From assembly GCA_020831525.1 (NCBI GenBank), contig JAFIGH010000013.1:1-63833 (forward strand): 63,833 nucleotides of DNA, read 5' to 3'. Source of the DNA: Opitutales bacterium (GTDB lineage Bacteria > Verrucomicrobiota > Verrucomicrobiia > Opitutales > Oceanipulchritudinaceae). The notes under the pieces were generated by a model that did not search any database, was not told where the DNA came from, and worked only from the letters and a program-made list of their open reading frames with translations. A program made the translations under genes and the position numbers. Positions 27,225 through 35,202 of the stretch are shown here, one piece after another; position 1 is the first letter of the stretch, and each line of letters begins with the position of its first letter.

Positions 27225-28838
27225 TCACGGCATCGCCAATTGGAAGAAAACGTAGAGACCCACCATGATAAGGGCGAGCACGCCCCAGCCGACGAATCCG
27301 GCTCTGCCGAGACCGGCGTTTTGTCGGTACGTCTCGCGAAGCGTGGGCAGGGCGACCTCCTCCGGCGCGTGACGCGTGAGGAGTGACACCACGACCATAA
27401 AGGCGAGGATCACGCAGAAGAGATAGAAAGACAGGAGGAGAAAGTGCGGGAAGATGTCCACTCCGTGTTCATCGGCGAAGATGTTGGAGATGTCGGCGAG
27501 CCCCACGGAAAGGGACAACGCCGAGCCGAAAATCAATGTAAGAAGGGCGGCACGGCCGGTCGCCCGCTTCCAGAAGATGCCGAGGAGAAAGACAACGGAG
27601 ACCGGCGGTGCCATGTAGCCGATGATGCTCTGGAAGAGGTTGAAGAGGTTGGTCCCCTCCACCCGGCTGAGGAGAAAGGCGATCCCCACGGCCATGAGGG
27701 CGGCGCAGAGCGTGACCACCTGGCCGACGCGCTTGGACGCGGCATGCTCCGGATCGCGCGAAAGCCACCGCCGGTAAATATCGAGGGTGAAGACCGTCGA
27801 GAAAGAGTTGAGGCCGGCGCTGAGTGTCGAAATGACGGCGGCGAGGAGAACGGACACGATGAGCCCGACGAGGCCGATGGGCAGGAAGGTGTCGACCATG
27901 CGGAGGAAGACCTCCTTGTCGTCCTCGATTCCCGGCAGAAGCACGGCGGCGATGATGCCGGGCAGCAGAAAAATGAATACCGGAAGAATCTTGAGGAAGC
28001 CGCACAGGAGCGTGCCGCCCTGCGCATGGGCGAGGCTCTTTGCGCCGAGCGCCTTTTGCACGATCGTCTGGTCGGAGCACCAGAACCAAATGGAGAGGAT
28101 GGGATAGCCGAGGACAAAGGCATACCACGGATTGGCCGATCCCGCCGGATGGAAGAGCTTCCATGTGAGTTCCGGATCCATGTCGCCTGTCTGCACGGTG
28201 ACGAGACTCTCCCAGTCCGGCAGGTGCATGGCGGCAAGGATGACAAGAAGCGAAGCACCCGCGATCATGATGACGGATTGCAGGGAGTCGCACACCATAA
28301 CGGCGCGGAGACCGCCCGTAATGGCGAGGGCCGCCGCCATTGCCGTGAGGAGCCAGACGCTCGGCATGAGCTCCCAGCCCATAAGCTGCGCGAGGAGCGC
28401 GCCCCCGGCGAAGAGCGTACCGCCGATCCACAGCACGACCGTCCCGAAGAGGGAATAAAACGACATGAAGGTGTAGCAGCCCCGCCCATACCGTTTGAGC
28501 ATGAACTCCGGCATCGTGGAGATGCGCGTGTTCAGGTAAAACGGAACGAACGCCATGCCGAGAAGGAAGAGGAAGACCCACGCCATCCACTCGAAGTTGG
28601 CTGTCACCATGCCCGTGGTGTAGCCCGCCCCGCACGAAGCGATGAGAAAGGTGGGGCCGATGTTCGTGCCGAAGATACTGAAGCCGACGTTGTTCCACTT
28701 CATCGACCGCCCGCCGAGGAAGAGGTCGCTGCCCATGCGGTTGCGAAAGGCGACGGTGCCGCCGATCACCGCGAGCAGGATGACGTAGGCACCGATGACA
28801 GCGATGTCGAGGCCGTGCAGTTGGATGTCGCCGGCCAT
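27225..28838 (-). CDS. SSS-family sodium/solute symporter
   Basis: A 537-aa inner-membrane transporter with about 14 hydrophobic segments. Family features: an N-terminal helix (LDIAVIGAYVILLAVIGG), the motif SDLFLGGRSMKW, FGTNIGPTFLIASCGAGY, the TM5-6 region GGLRAVMVCDSLQSVIMI (with the usual G-G-x-x-A-V-x-x-D-x-x-Q pattern), SDQTIVQKALGAKS and VISTLSAGLNSFSTVFTLDIYRR in adjacent segments. It resembles the SGLT-type sugar branch. It lies 4 bp after the RhaM-like gene and belongs to the GH28, RhaM-like, SSS operon, so its cargo may be a sugar or uronate released from rhamnogalacturonan. The exact substrate is not readable from sequence. Confidence 0.88.
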   Translation of the reverse strand: MAGDIQLHGLDIAVIGAYVILLAVIGGTVAFRNRMGSDLFLGGRSMKWNNVGFSIFGTNIGPTFLIASCGAGYTTGMVTANFEWMAWVFLFLLGMAFVPFYLNTRISTMPEFMLKRYGRGCYTFMSFYSLFGTVVLWIGGTLFAGGALLAQLMGWELMPSVWLLTAMAAALAITGGLRAVMVCDSLQSVIMIAGASLLVILAAMHLPDWESLVTVQTGDMDPELTWKLFHPAGSANPWYAFVLGYPILSIWFWCSDQTIVQKALGAKSLAHAQGGTLLCGFLKILPVFIFLLPGIIAAVLLPGIEDDKEVFLRMVDTFLPIGLVGLIVSVLLAAVISTLSAGLNSFSTVFTLDIYRRWLSRDPEHAASKRVGQVVTLCAALMAVGIAFLLSRVEGTNLFNLFQSIIGYMAPPVSVVFLLGIFWKRATGRAALLTLIFGSALSLSVGLADISNIFADEHGVDIFPHFLLLSFYLFCVILAFMVVVSLLTRHAPEEVALPTLRETYRQNAGLGRAGFVGWGVLALIMVGLYVFFQLAMP

Positions 28839-28842
28839 GGGA

Positions 28843-29658
28843 TCAATCCCGGAGGTCCGAATCTTCGACGCCCCCGCCCACCGGTGTCATCAAGTCCCAG
28901 ATTCCGTCCACGCCGGGCAATGGCTTTTGGCAGGCGTCCGTGAGCTGCCACCAGCGTTGGTTGATTTCATCGGACTGGCTCATGGCTTCATCGGCCTCTC
29001 TGTCGTCCCCCACATACTCAAGGTAGAGGAACTCCACCAGCTCATCGCCGAGAGTGGCGAGGAAGATGGAGAGATTGCGGTTGTTGCTGCGCATCAACTG
29101 GTCCACGACACCCGGCCAGACGGTCTGGTGGAGGGTGCGGTACTTCTGCTCCTTCTCCGGCTTTAGGGTGGTGACGATCATGAGGCGGTCTTTCGGCGGT
29201 GCGGGCACGTCTCTGCCGCGTATGTAGTTGATCCACTCCATCTGCAGCCAGTGCGTTCCATGCCGCTCCGCCCGCGGGTGCGGGACCGTCCACTCCGCGA
29301 GGTGCTCCACGGCGGGGGCGGCTTGCTCGAAAGCCTTCGCCGCGGAGAGATAGTCGCGCCCGCCTTCGTAGGCGAAATAAACAACCGCCCACATGGCGCC
29401 CCCGATCTCGCGGTGAAAGGCCGAAACCGACTCGATGCCGGCACGGGAGAGGCTCTCCGTGTTTTCCCGTTCCCCGAGCGCGCGCAGGGCGTCGAGGAGT
29501 TCCGCCTCGCGCCCCTCGGCCGCTTGGGCGAGCAGCCCCACATGTGTCGTCCGGCCCGAGTGCAGGTAGTTCTCATAAGGCGAGAACGCCCGCAGCGGAG
29601 CCGCGGCCATGACTACCGCAATCCCTATTATCAATAAAGCCGAAGCCGTTGCGCGCAT
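28843..29658 (-). CDS. Secreted tandem RhaM-like (L-rhamnose mutarotase family) protein
   Basis: A 271-aa protein with a signal peptide (MRATASALLIIGIAVVMAAAPLRA), unlike the cytoplasmic ~105-aa RhaM. It contains two ferredoxin-like dimeric alpha-beta barrel units. The second (about 157-258) matches L-rhamnose mutarotase: LKPEKEQKYRTLHQTVWPGVVDQL, NNRNLSIFL, ELVEFLYLEYVGD, MSQSDEINQRWWQLTDACQKPLP. The first (about 35-150) has the same strand-helix order (HVGLLAQAAEGREAELLDAL, HREIGGAMWAVVYFAYEGG) but is more divergent. In RhaM family members a His and Trp-Trp pair near the active site are important; here H in TLHQ and WW in QRWWQL are retained in the second unit. It is in an operon between GH28 (10 bp upstream) and the SSS symporter (4 bp downstream). 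Confidence 0.8.
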   Translation of the reverse strand: MRATASALLIIGIAVVMAAAPLRAFSPYENYLHSGRTTHVGLLAQAAEGREAELLDALRALGERENTESLSRAGIESVSAFHREIGGAMWAVVYFAYEGGRDYLSAAKAFEQAAPAVEHLAEWTVPHPRAERHGTHWLQMEWINYIRGRDVPAPPKDRLMIVTTLKPEKEQKYRTLHQTVWPGVVDQLMRSNNRNLSIFLATLGDELVEFLYLEYVGDDREADEAMSQSDEINQRWWQLTDACQKPLPGVDGIWDLMTPVGGGVEDSDLRD

Positions 29659-29668
29659 GGCAGTTCGA

Positions 29669-31279
29669 CTACCAAAGCTGTTCGCGCGGCCCCTCGGTCA
29701 CGACGGTTTCCGGGATGCCCTCGCCCAGTTCGATCTGGTCGTGGGGGAAGTCGCCGAAGATCAGAGCGCCGAGGTAGCCGCGGTCGAGGCGCAGGGGCTT
29801 GCCGCCCGTGTCGTCTCGCAGCGTGACGTTGTCAAAGACGACCTCATAGGCGTTCGAAAGCACCATGGCCTGCTCCTCCGACTGGATGTCGACATTCTTC
29901 ATGCGCAGGTTCTTCACGCGGTTGATGCGTGCGCCACGGCGGGCGTTCTTGATCGAGATATTCTCAAGGACGACGTTTTCGAGCCACTTCTCGGGCAGGC
30001 CGATCAGCGCGATGGCCGTGGGCACTCCGTCGATCTCAATGTCGCGGATGAAAATGTCGCGGATGAGCGGCGACGGGCCGACACGGCCCGGCCCCGAGTA
30101 GTAGGTGTTGAAGTTGATCGCCTCATACGTGATGTTGCGCATCTTGATATTGCGCACATGGATGTTCTCCGTCACGTTGCCGCGCCCGCGCTCGGTCTTG
30201 AAACGCACCCCGCGGTCGCTGCCATCGAAAAAAGCGTCATGCACATAGATGTTGCGGATGCCGCCCGACGTTTCGCTCCCGAAGACCACACCGCCGCTGC
30301 CCGTACGCACGTCCGTCGCCGAGAAGTTGCGCACCACCACGTTCTCCGTGGGGATATTGATGGCGAGCCCGTCTTCGTTGAGGCCCGACTTGATGACGAC
30401 AGCGTCGTCACCCGTCTCAAAGTGGTTGTACTCGATGAGGACGTTCTTCGATGAATCGACAACGAGACCGTCGCCGTTGGGGGCCATCAGGCTGTTCACC
30501 GTCACGTCGCGCACGATGGCGTTCTCCGTGTAGATCAAGTGGACGTTCCACATGGGCGAATCGTCCAGCGTGACGCCCTCGATGAGCACGTCTCTGCACT
30601 CCCAGAAGACCACGAAATTCGGGCGCATGCCCTCCATCCCGGAGCCCTTGCCGAAATCGCGCCGGGAAAGCGGCGATTTGCTTGCCAGCGCGCGCGGCGG
30701 CGGTCCGTATTCGCGGTACCACGCCCACCATTGCGCACCCTGCGCGTCGAGGCGGCCTTTGCCTGTAAGCGCAATGTTCTTCAGCTTGTAGGCGTAAATG
30801 AGCGGCGAATAGTTCAACGCCTCCACACCCTCGTGGCGCTGGATGACCACCGGCAGGTAGTCGTCGCGGTTTTCGCTGAAATACAGCGTCGCGCCCTCCG
30901 CCACGTGCAGGTCGATGTTTGACTTGAGGTGCACCGGTCCGGTCAGCCAGCGGCCATCCGGAATGAGGACACGGCCCCCGCCCGCGGCGTGCGCCGCCTC
31001 AATCGCGCGGTGGATCGCGTCGGTATTGAGAAAACTTTCGTCTTCCGAGCGCGTCTTCGCGCCGTAGTCGCGGATGTCATACACCCGGTCCGGGAAAGTC
31101 GGCCGCTTCAACTGCGGCATCGGGAACGGCGCCGTGATCGGGGCAATCTCCCATGGGGCGTCCGCGAACGGTCGTTCCGCGTGAAGGGTGGAGCCAACCA
31201 TAAGGAACGATCCCGGCAGGACCAGCATACTGAAGCGTGCCCACATATCTCGTAGGCTTTTGCGCAATTGTGTTTTCAT
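29669..31279 (-). CDS. GH28 family glycoside hydrolase, secreted
   Basis: A polygalacturonase- or rhamnogalacturonase-type beta-helix enzyme. The start at 31279 (MKTQLRKSLRD) is preferred because the earlier ATG at 31354 would put 25 charged residues ahead of the signal peptide and lies within 7 bp of the operator-like site. Signal peptide to about STLHAE; mature blocks: VYDIRDYGAKT, NGDGLVVDSS (usual NTDG), TGDDAVVIKSG with the catalytic Asp pair, RTGSGGVVFGSETSGG in place of GHG, and GVRFKTERGRGG-like RFK. The absence of His in the GHG block parallels the GH28 at 146-1531. It is first in an operon with the RhaM-like gene and symporter, which favours a rhamnose-containing substrate such as rhamnogalacturonan; that is inference. 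Confidence 0.88.
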   Translation of the reverse strand: MKTQLRKSLRDMWARFSMLVLPGSFLMVGSTLHAERPFADAPWEIAPITAPFPMPQLKRPTFPDRVYDIRDYGAKTRSEDESFLNTDAIHRAIEAAHAAGGGRVLIPDGRWLTGPVHLKSNIDLHVAEGATLYFSENRDDYLPVVIQRHEGVEALNYSPLIYAYKLKNIALTGKGRLDAQGAQWWAWYREYGPPPRALASKSPLSRRDFGKGSGMEGMRPNFVVFWECRDVLIEGVTLDDSPMWNVHLIYTENAIVRDVTVNSLMAPNGDGLVVDSSKNVLIEYNHFETGDDAVVIKSGLNEDGLAINIPTENVVVRNFSATDVRTGSGGVVFGSETSGGIRNIYVHDAFFDGSDRGVRFKTERGRGNVTENIHVRNIKMRNITYEAINFNTYYSGPGRVGPSPLIRDIFIRDIEIDGVPTAIALIGLPEKWLENVVLENISIKNARRGARINRVKNLRMKNVDIQSEEQAMVLSNAYEVVFDNVTLRDDTGGKPLRLDRGYLGALIFGDFPHDQIELGEGIPETVVTEGPREQLW

Positions 31280-31341
31280 TGAATTTTCTTGTTGGGGTCT
31301 TATGGAGTCTTCGAACAGCGGCGCGAAGCTTTTGTTCATTC

Positions 31342-31368
31342 CTGAAATACTCATCTTGCCATGAAATA
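31342..31368. promoter_or_regulatory. Candidate operator box upstream of GH28 operon
   Basis: TGAAATACTCAT at 31343 and ATGAAATA at 31361 lie about 65-90 bp from the GH28 start at 31279. The ATGAAATA copy is identical to those at 2853, 10530 and 15546. Confidence 0.45.
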
Positions 31369-31542
31369 ACTTTAGCGACTACCGTCACGTCAACAAAAAA
31401 CCATGAGGGGGAATGAATCCTTCGGAGCCGTCGCCGTACGTCGTCGACTGCCCTCAATTCACTCCGGAGACGACTCCCTGCGTTTGGCACCCCGCTCCCG
31501 CCACCCCGTCGCCTGCGCCGAGAAAACCGTCGCGATCCGCGC

Positions 31543-31558
31543 ATGAAACAAAATGAAC
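31543..31558. promoter_or_regulatory. Candidate operator box (ATGAAAC-N3-ATGAAC)
   Basis: Half-sites ATGAAAC (31543) and ATGAAC (31553) are 10 bp apart, matching the arrangement at 10520. It lies about 105-120 bp upstream of the plus-strand gene at 31664. Confidence 0.45.
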
Positions 31559-31663
31559 GGCATGCTTATTGCATAGAATTTTCTTGAAATCCGCAAAAGA
31601 GTCGGCACGCTCTGCATTCCACCGCTGAAACAGGCGCGAAACCTCAACCACCACACCAACCCC

Positions 31664-32287
31664 ATGAAACGCACGAATATTTTAACGCTGGCTCTCTGCG
31701 TCGGCATCGCTTCCACCGTCTCCGGCCAAGGGTTCCTCGGCGAATCCTGGGTCGAAGCCACCGCAGGACGCACAAAAGTAACAGAAGGCGACTTCCAACC
31801 TGAGGGCTACGGAGTCACTGCCGCCGTCAATCTGCCCACCGCGGGCCTCAGCGAGAGAATCGGACTCGATTTCAGGTTCGAGGGCGGCTACCTCCGGGTT
31901 TCGCAGGGCGGCGTCGGCATGAGTACTCTCGGGTTCGGTATCTCTGCGCCCGCCTACATGGAGTTTGCGCCGTGGGAGCCCGTCCTCAAGCCGTTCCTCG
32001 CCCCGAACGTCGGCGTCACGCGGGTGCGGGGCGGCAACAGCAGCACCTCGGCATTCCTCGGGCTGACTTTCGGCGTCGAAGTGCAGACCTCGGAGCAGTT
32101 TCATATCACGCCGAGCCTCGACTACGGCTACCACACCAATGACAGCACGAAGACCATCTCCTTTGATCTTCAGATGGCCTACAGCTTCACCGAACCGTAC
32201 GCCGTCCTCATCGGTTTCGGATACACGGACGTTCAGAAAGGGGGCAGCAGCTACACCATTTACGGCGGCTTCCGCATGCGCTTTTAG
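31664..32287 (+). CDS. Outer-membrane beta-barrel protein, small
   Basis: A 207-aa exported protein. A signal peptide (MKRTNILTLALCVGIASTVSGQ) precedes alternating amphipathic strands: SWVEATAGRTKV, GYGVTAAVNLP, RIGLDFRFEGGYLRV, PFLAPNVGVTRV, AFLGLTFGVEVQ, FHITPSLDYGYHT, ISFDLQMAYSF and AVLIGFGYTDV. It ends in the C-terminal aromatic signature GGFRMRF expected for BAM-assembled barrels. About eight to ten strands fit the length, as in the OmpA/OmpX-type or opacity-protein families. It is monocistronic. Function could be structural or a small porin; no substrate can be inferred. Confidence 0.75.
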   Translation: MKRTNILTLALCVGIASTVSGQGFLGESWVEATAGRTKVTEGDFQPEGYGVTAAVNLPTAGLSERIGLDFRFEGGYLRVSQGGVGMSTLGFGISAPAYMEFAPWEPVLKPFLAPNVGVTRVRGGNSSTSAFLGLTFGVEVQTSEQFHITPSLDYGYHTNDSTKTISFDLQMAYSFTEPYAVLIGFGYTDVQKGGSSYTIYGGFRMRF

Positions 32288-32299
32288 GTGAGCCTGGCG

Positions 32300-32395
32300 G
32301 AAAGTTCGCCCGGCGGGGGGCCGGGAAAAAATACCGGCGCTCCCGCTCCTATGCCCGGCACTACAGAGCAACGGTGAGTCCGCCACGTGCCAAAC
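32300..32395 (+). promoter_or_regulatory. Possible degenerate cobalamin-riboswitch-like sequence
   Basis: Within the 267-bp gap between convergent genes, plus-strand segments appear in the order expected of a B12 riboswitch: CCGGGAAA, CCGGCGCTCCCGC, TATGCC with CACT, then GTGAGTCCGCCACGTGCC at the end. The long insert elements and the GGGAAGGC block are missing, and no plus-strand gene follows for 2.8 kb. It could be a remnant or a chance resemblance in GC-rich DNA. Confidence 0.15.
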
Positions 32396-32480
32396 GCCCC
32401 GACCACGCGCCGGTCCAACCGCTAACCGGCGCTCCACCCGTAGGTGGGCGGCCTCGTGTCCGCACCTCCCCCCCAAGAAA

Positions 32481-32512
32481 AATCCGCCGAGAGGGCGGGC
32501 TCCCGGCGGATT
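32481..32512 (-). terminator. Rho-independent terminator of the FecA-like receptor gene
   Basis: A stem AATCCGCCG/CGGCGGATT (9 bp, extended by GAG/CTC) lies 43 nt beyond the stop at 32555 and, on the minus strand, is followed by TTTCTTGGGG. Confidence 0.7.
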
Positions 32513-32554
32513 CGGCTGTTGCCGTTTACGGACTGTTGACGAAAGGGCTCCGCC

Positions 32555-34954
32555 TCAGAAGTCCCATGTCACACCCGCGTGGAAGAAACGGGGGTGGCCG
32601 GAGCGGGGTCCATGGGGGACGCGCGAGGCAATGTATTCGCGGTCGAGGAGGTTCTGCACGCCGGCCTTGAGGCGGACGCCGGGCAGGACTTCGTAGTGGG
32701 CCGCGACATCGAGGAGGAAGTAGGCGTCGTTTTTGCCGAAGCGGGCGTCGGGCACGGGATCGAGGTCCGGCCCGCCGAAGGGATTGATTTCCTCCGCGCT
32801 GTTGTTGGCCGAGGCATAGGTCGAGGCCACGTAGAAGGCGTCGACAAAGAAACCGAACTGCTCGAACTCAAGGCCCGCGCCGAGGGAGATCTGGTGGCGG
32901 GGAACGTACGGCAGACGGTTGCCGCGGGCGCCGCCGGCGAAGATCGACTCGACGGCCCCGCCGCTCGTCCCCGACGCGCTCACATCGCTGCGGATGGTCG
33001 CGTCGGTATAGGTATAGGCGAGCGAATACGGATTGCGGAAGCCCCAGCCGTGGAGGAGGCCGGGATCGAAGGTACCCGCCAGTTCGAGGCCGCGGGTGCG
33101 CACGTCGCCGGCGTTCTCGGTCACGCCTGTGCCCGCGCCGCCGATGTTGTCGGGCACAATGAGGTCGGAGAACTCCGTCCAGAAGAGCACCGCCTCGCCG
33201 CGTACCGCGCCGTTGCGGTCGTAGCGCGCGCCCAGTTCGTAGCCCACCGAGGTCTCCTCGCCGACGGGGTTGTCCGGATCGACGGCCGCGCCGGGCGAAG
33301 GCAGGGAGAAGCCGCGGTGCACGCCGCCAAAGGCCGTCCAGCCGTGGCCCATGGCGTAGGTCGCCCCCACCCCGGGCGCGACGACATCCATCGTGCCGCG
33401 CTGCACACTCGTGACTTGGTTGAAATCGGGCGAGTCCGGATTCATACCCCGCCGCTCGTCGGTGTAGCGGATCCGCTCATACCGGATTCCGGGCACCACG
33501 GCGAGTCCGTCCCATGAGATGGAGTCCTTGGCGTAGAGCGCGAGAGCCCGCGCCGTGCCCCGGCGATTGTCCTGCGTGCCCGCCTGTCGGCGCACGACGC
33601 CGGTGACGTTGCCGGAGGCGTCGACCGTGTAGTCGTCCTGCTTCTGGAACCGGTCTTCATAGTCTTCGTGCACGCGCGCGCCGAATTCGAGGGCATGGTT
33701 CACCGCGCCGGTGTCGATGCTGTGGCGGAGGATGGACTCCACCCCGTAAGACTTGTAGGCACGGTTGTTGTCACGCACACGCCAGATGCCGGTCGCCTCG
33801 CCTCGCAGCACGGCCAGCGGCTCGCCCTTGGTACTTTCAATGGCCCCGTCGCCGCCGTAGAACGGCGAACCCGCCAGCGCCCCGGCGAGCGAAACCGCCC
33901 CGCCGCCGATCCGGCGCACGTCGTGCAGCTTGTACCAAGAGCGGAAAAACTGGTTGTAATAGACAGAGCTGAGGAGGCTCGTGTCCGGCCCGAGATCGAT
34001 GACATGGCGCAGGTAGGTACGCCACTGCTCCGTGGGAATGCGGTCGAACTGCGTGGAAACGTAGCGGCGGTGCGGATCGGCCCGGAAATCCTCCGTCGTC
34101 AAGCCGAGGTAGGTCTCGTCCGCCACGAGATCGGTGTAGCCCACCTTCAGCTCGAAACGCTGCGCGGGGCCGTTCGCAGGCGTAAAGGAGAGCTTGAGCA
34201 TGGGCTCGTTTTTCACGAAGCCCGTCGATCCACCCTCAAAGGTCGCGCTGGTGTCGATACTCTTGAAACCGTCGGTCCGGCGGTAGTAGTGCTCGATGAG
34301 AACACCGACATCGCCCGCCTCCGTCGCGAAGGTGTCGCCGTAATACCCGTGGAAACGCAGCTCCCGGTTTTCCCCGACCGTCAGGGAAGCGCGGCCCGCG
34401 CCCTCCCCCGGGATCGCGGTGGAGAGGTAGTTGAGAACGCCGCCCGTCGTGCGCGGGCCGTACTTCACTTGGCTCGAGCCCTTCAGGATCTCGAGACCGC
34501 GCATGCGGCCCGTCGTCGGCGTGTAGTAGGCCGACGGGTTTGCGTACGGCGCCGGCGCCGAGAGGATGCCGTCCTCCATCACCGTGAGGTTCGAGGTTCG
34601 CATCGAGCCCACCCCGCGGAAGCTGATGTTCGGAAAGAGTCCGTAGCCGTCCTCCGTGCGGAAGTAGGCCCCCGGCACCCGCCGAATCGCCTGGTCGATA
34701 TTGTCGTAGCCATGGATCTCCAGCTCCCGGTCGCCGATCAGGTAGCCCGCGCCCGGCGTGAAGACCACTCCCTCGGGACCGCCGAAGACCGTGAACGGAT
34801 CCAGCTCCACAACGCTCCCGCCCCCACCTTGCGCCGAAAGCGCCGGAACTGCCGCAAGCAAGGCCGCGCACCCCGCCCCTCTCGCCAGCCAGCGGCCCGC
34901 CCGGAAGCGGAGGCCTGTTCTTTCTCTGCTCTTGAACTTGAGACACATTCTCAT
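32555..34954 (-). CDS. TonB-dependent receptor, FecA-like (iron-chelate type)
   Basis: A 799-aa outer-membrane receptor from the start at 34954 (MRMCLKFKSR), which leaves a signal peptide ending at ALSAQ. Unlike the two pectin receptors it lacks the regulatory-like domain and has the normal size of siderophore receptors. The plug resembles FecA: IRRVPGAYFRTEDGYG, PNISFRGVGSMRTSNL, VMEDGILSAPAPYANPS, LEILKGSSQVKYGPRTTGG. The barrel ends with RLKAGVQNLLDREYIASR and the final strand FFHAGVTWDF. No signalling domain of the FecR/FecI type is present. Substrate is likely ferric citrate or a related chelate, but a cobalamin or other metal complex is possible. It is monocistronic with a terminator at 32481. 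Confidence 0.87.
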   Translation of the reverse strand: MRMCLKFKSRERTGLRFRAGRWLARGAGCAALLAAVPALSAQGGGGSVVELDPFTVFGGPEGVVFTPGAGYLIGDRELEIHGYDNIDQAIRRVPGAYFRTEDGYGLFPNISFRGVGSMRTSNLTVMEDGILSAPAPYANPSAYYTPTTGRMRGLEILKGSSQVKYGPRTTGGVLNYLSTAIPGEGAGRASLTVGENRELRFHGYYGDTFATEAGDVGVLIEHYYRRTDGFKSIDTSATFEGGSTGFVKNEPMLKLSFTPANGPAQRFELKVGYTDLVADETYLGLTTEDFRADPHRRYVSTQFDRIPTEQWRTYLRHVIDLGPDTSLLSSVYYNQFFRSWYKLHDVRRIGGGAVSLAGALAGSPFYGGDGAIESTKGEPLAVLRGEATGIWRVRDNNRAYKSYGVESILRHSIDTGAVNHALEFGARVHEDYEDRFQKQDDYTVDASGNVTGVVRRQAGTQDNRRGTARALALYAKDSISWDGLAVVPGIRYERIRYTDERRGMNPDSPDFNQVTSVQRGTMDVVAPGVGATYAMGHGWTAFGGVHRGFSLPSPGAAVDPDNPVGEETSVGYELGARYDRNGAVRGEAVLFWTEFSDLIVPDNIGGAGTGVTENAGDVRTRGLELAGTFDPGLLHGWGFRNPYSLAYTYTDATIRSDVSASGTSGGAVESIFAGGARGNRLPYVPRHQISLGAGLEFEQFGFFVDAFYVASTYASANNSAEEINPFGGPDLDPVPDARFGKNDAYFLLDVAAHYEVLPGVRLKAGVQNLLDREYIASRVPHGPRSGHPRFFHAGVTWDF

Positions 34955-35202
34955 GACGGGGCGGGAATATCGAGACCGAGTCTCAGCATCGCAAGAAAAA
35001 AGATGCGCCAAGTCCGAAAATGTTTTCGCCCGCCGCCCAGCCTCCGGCAAACGACGCTCTATCCGGAACGGCACCCGGTCTGCTCAGGCCTTCGAGGGCT
35101 TTGGCGGTAAGAAACGCGTCAAAGCTTTCCGTTCCGCGGATGGAGCTTGCGGTTTTACAGGCCCCGGACTCATTATAGGGCCAAGCTCCTATTCGGTTTT
35201 AC

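Larger units (their letters stand above)
31280..31663. other. Divergent intergenic region, 384 bp
   Basis: Holds promoters for the GH28 operon (minus) and the outer-membrane barrel gene (plus). Operator-like sites occur at 31342-31368 and 31543-31558. No gene is apparent. Confidence 0.4.

Noticed and set aside
27444-28943. A 499-codon plus-strand frame opposite the symporter
   Set aside because: Highly charged low-complexity translation that mirrors the transmembrane helices of the real gene.
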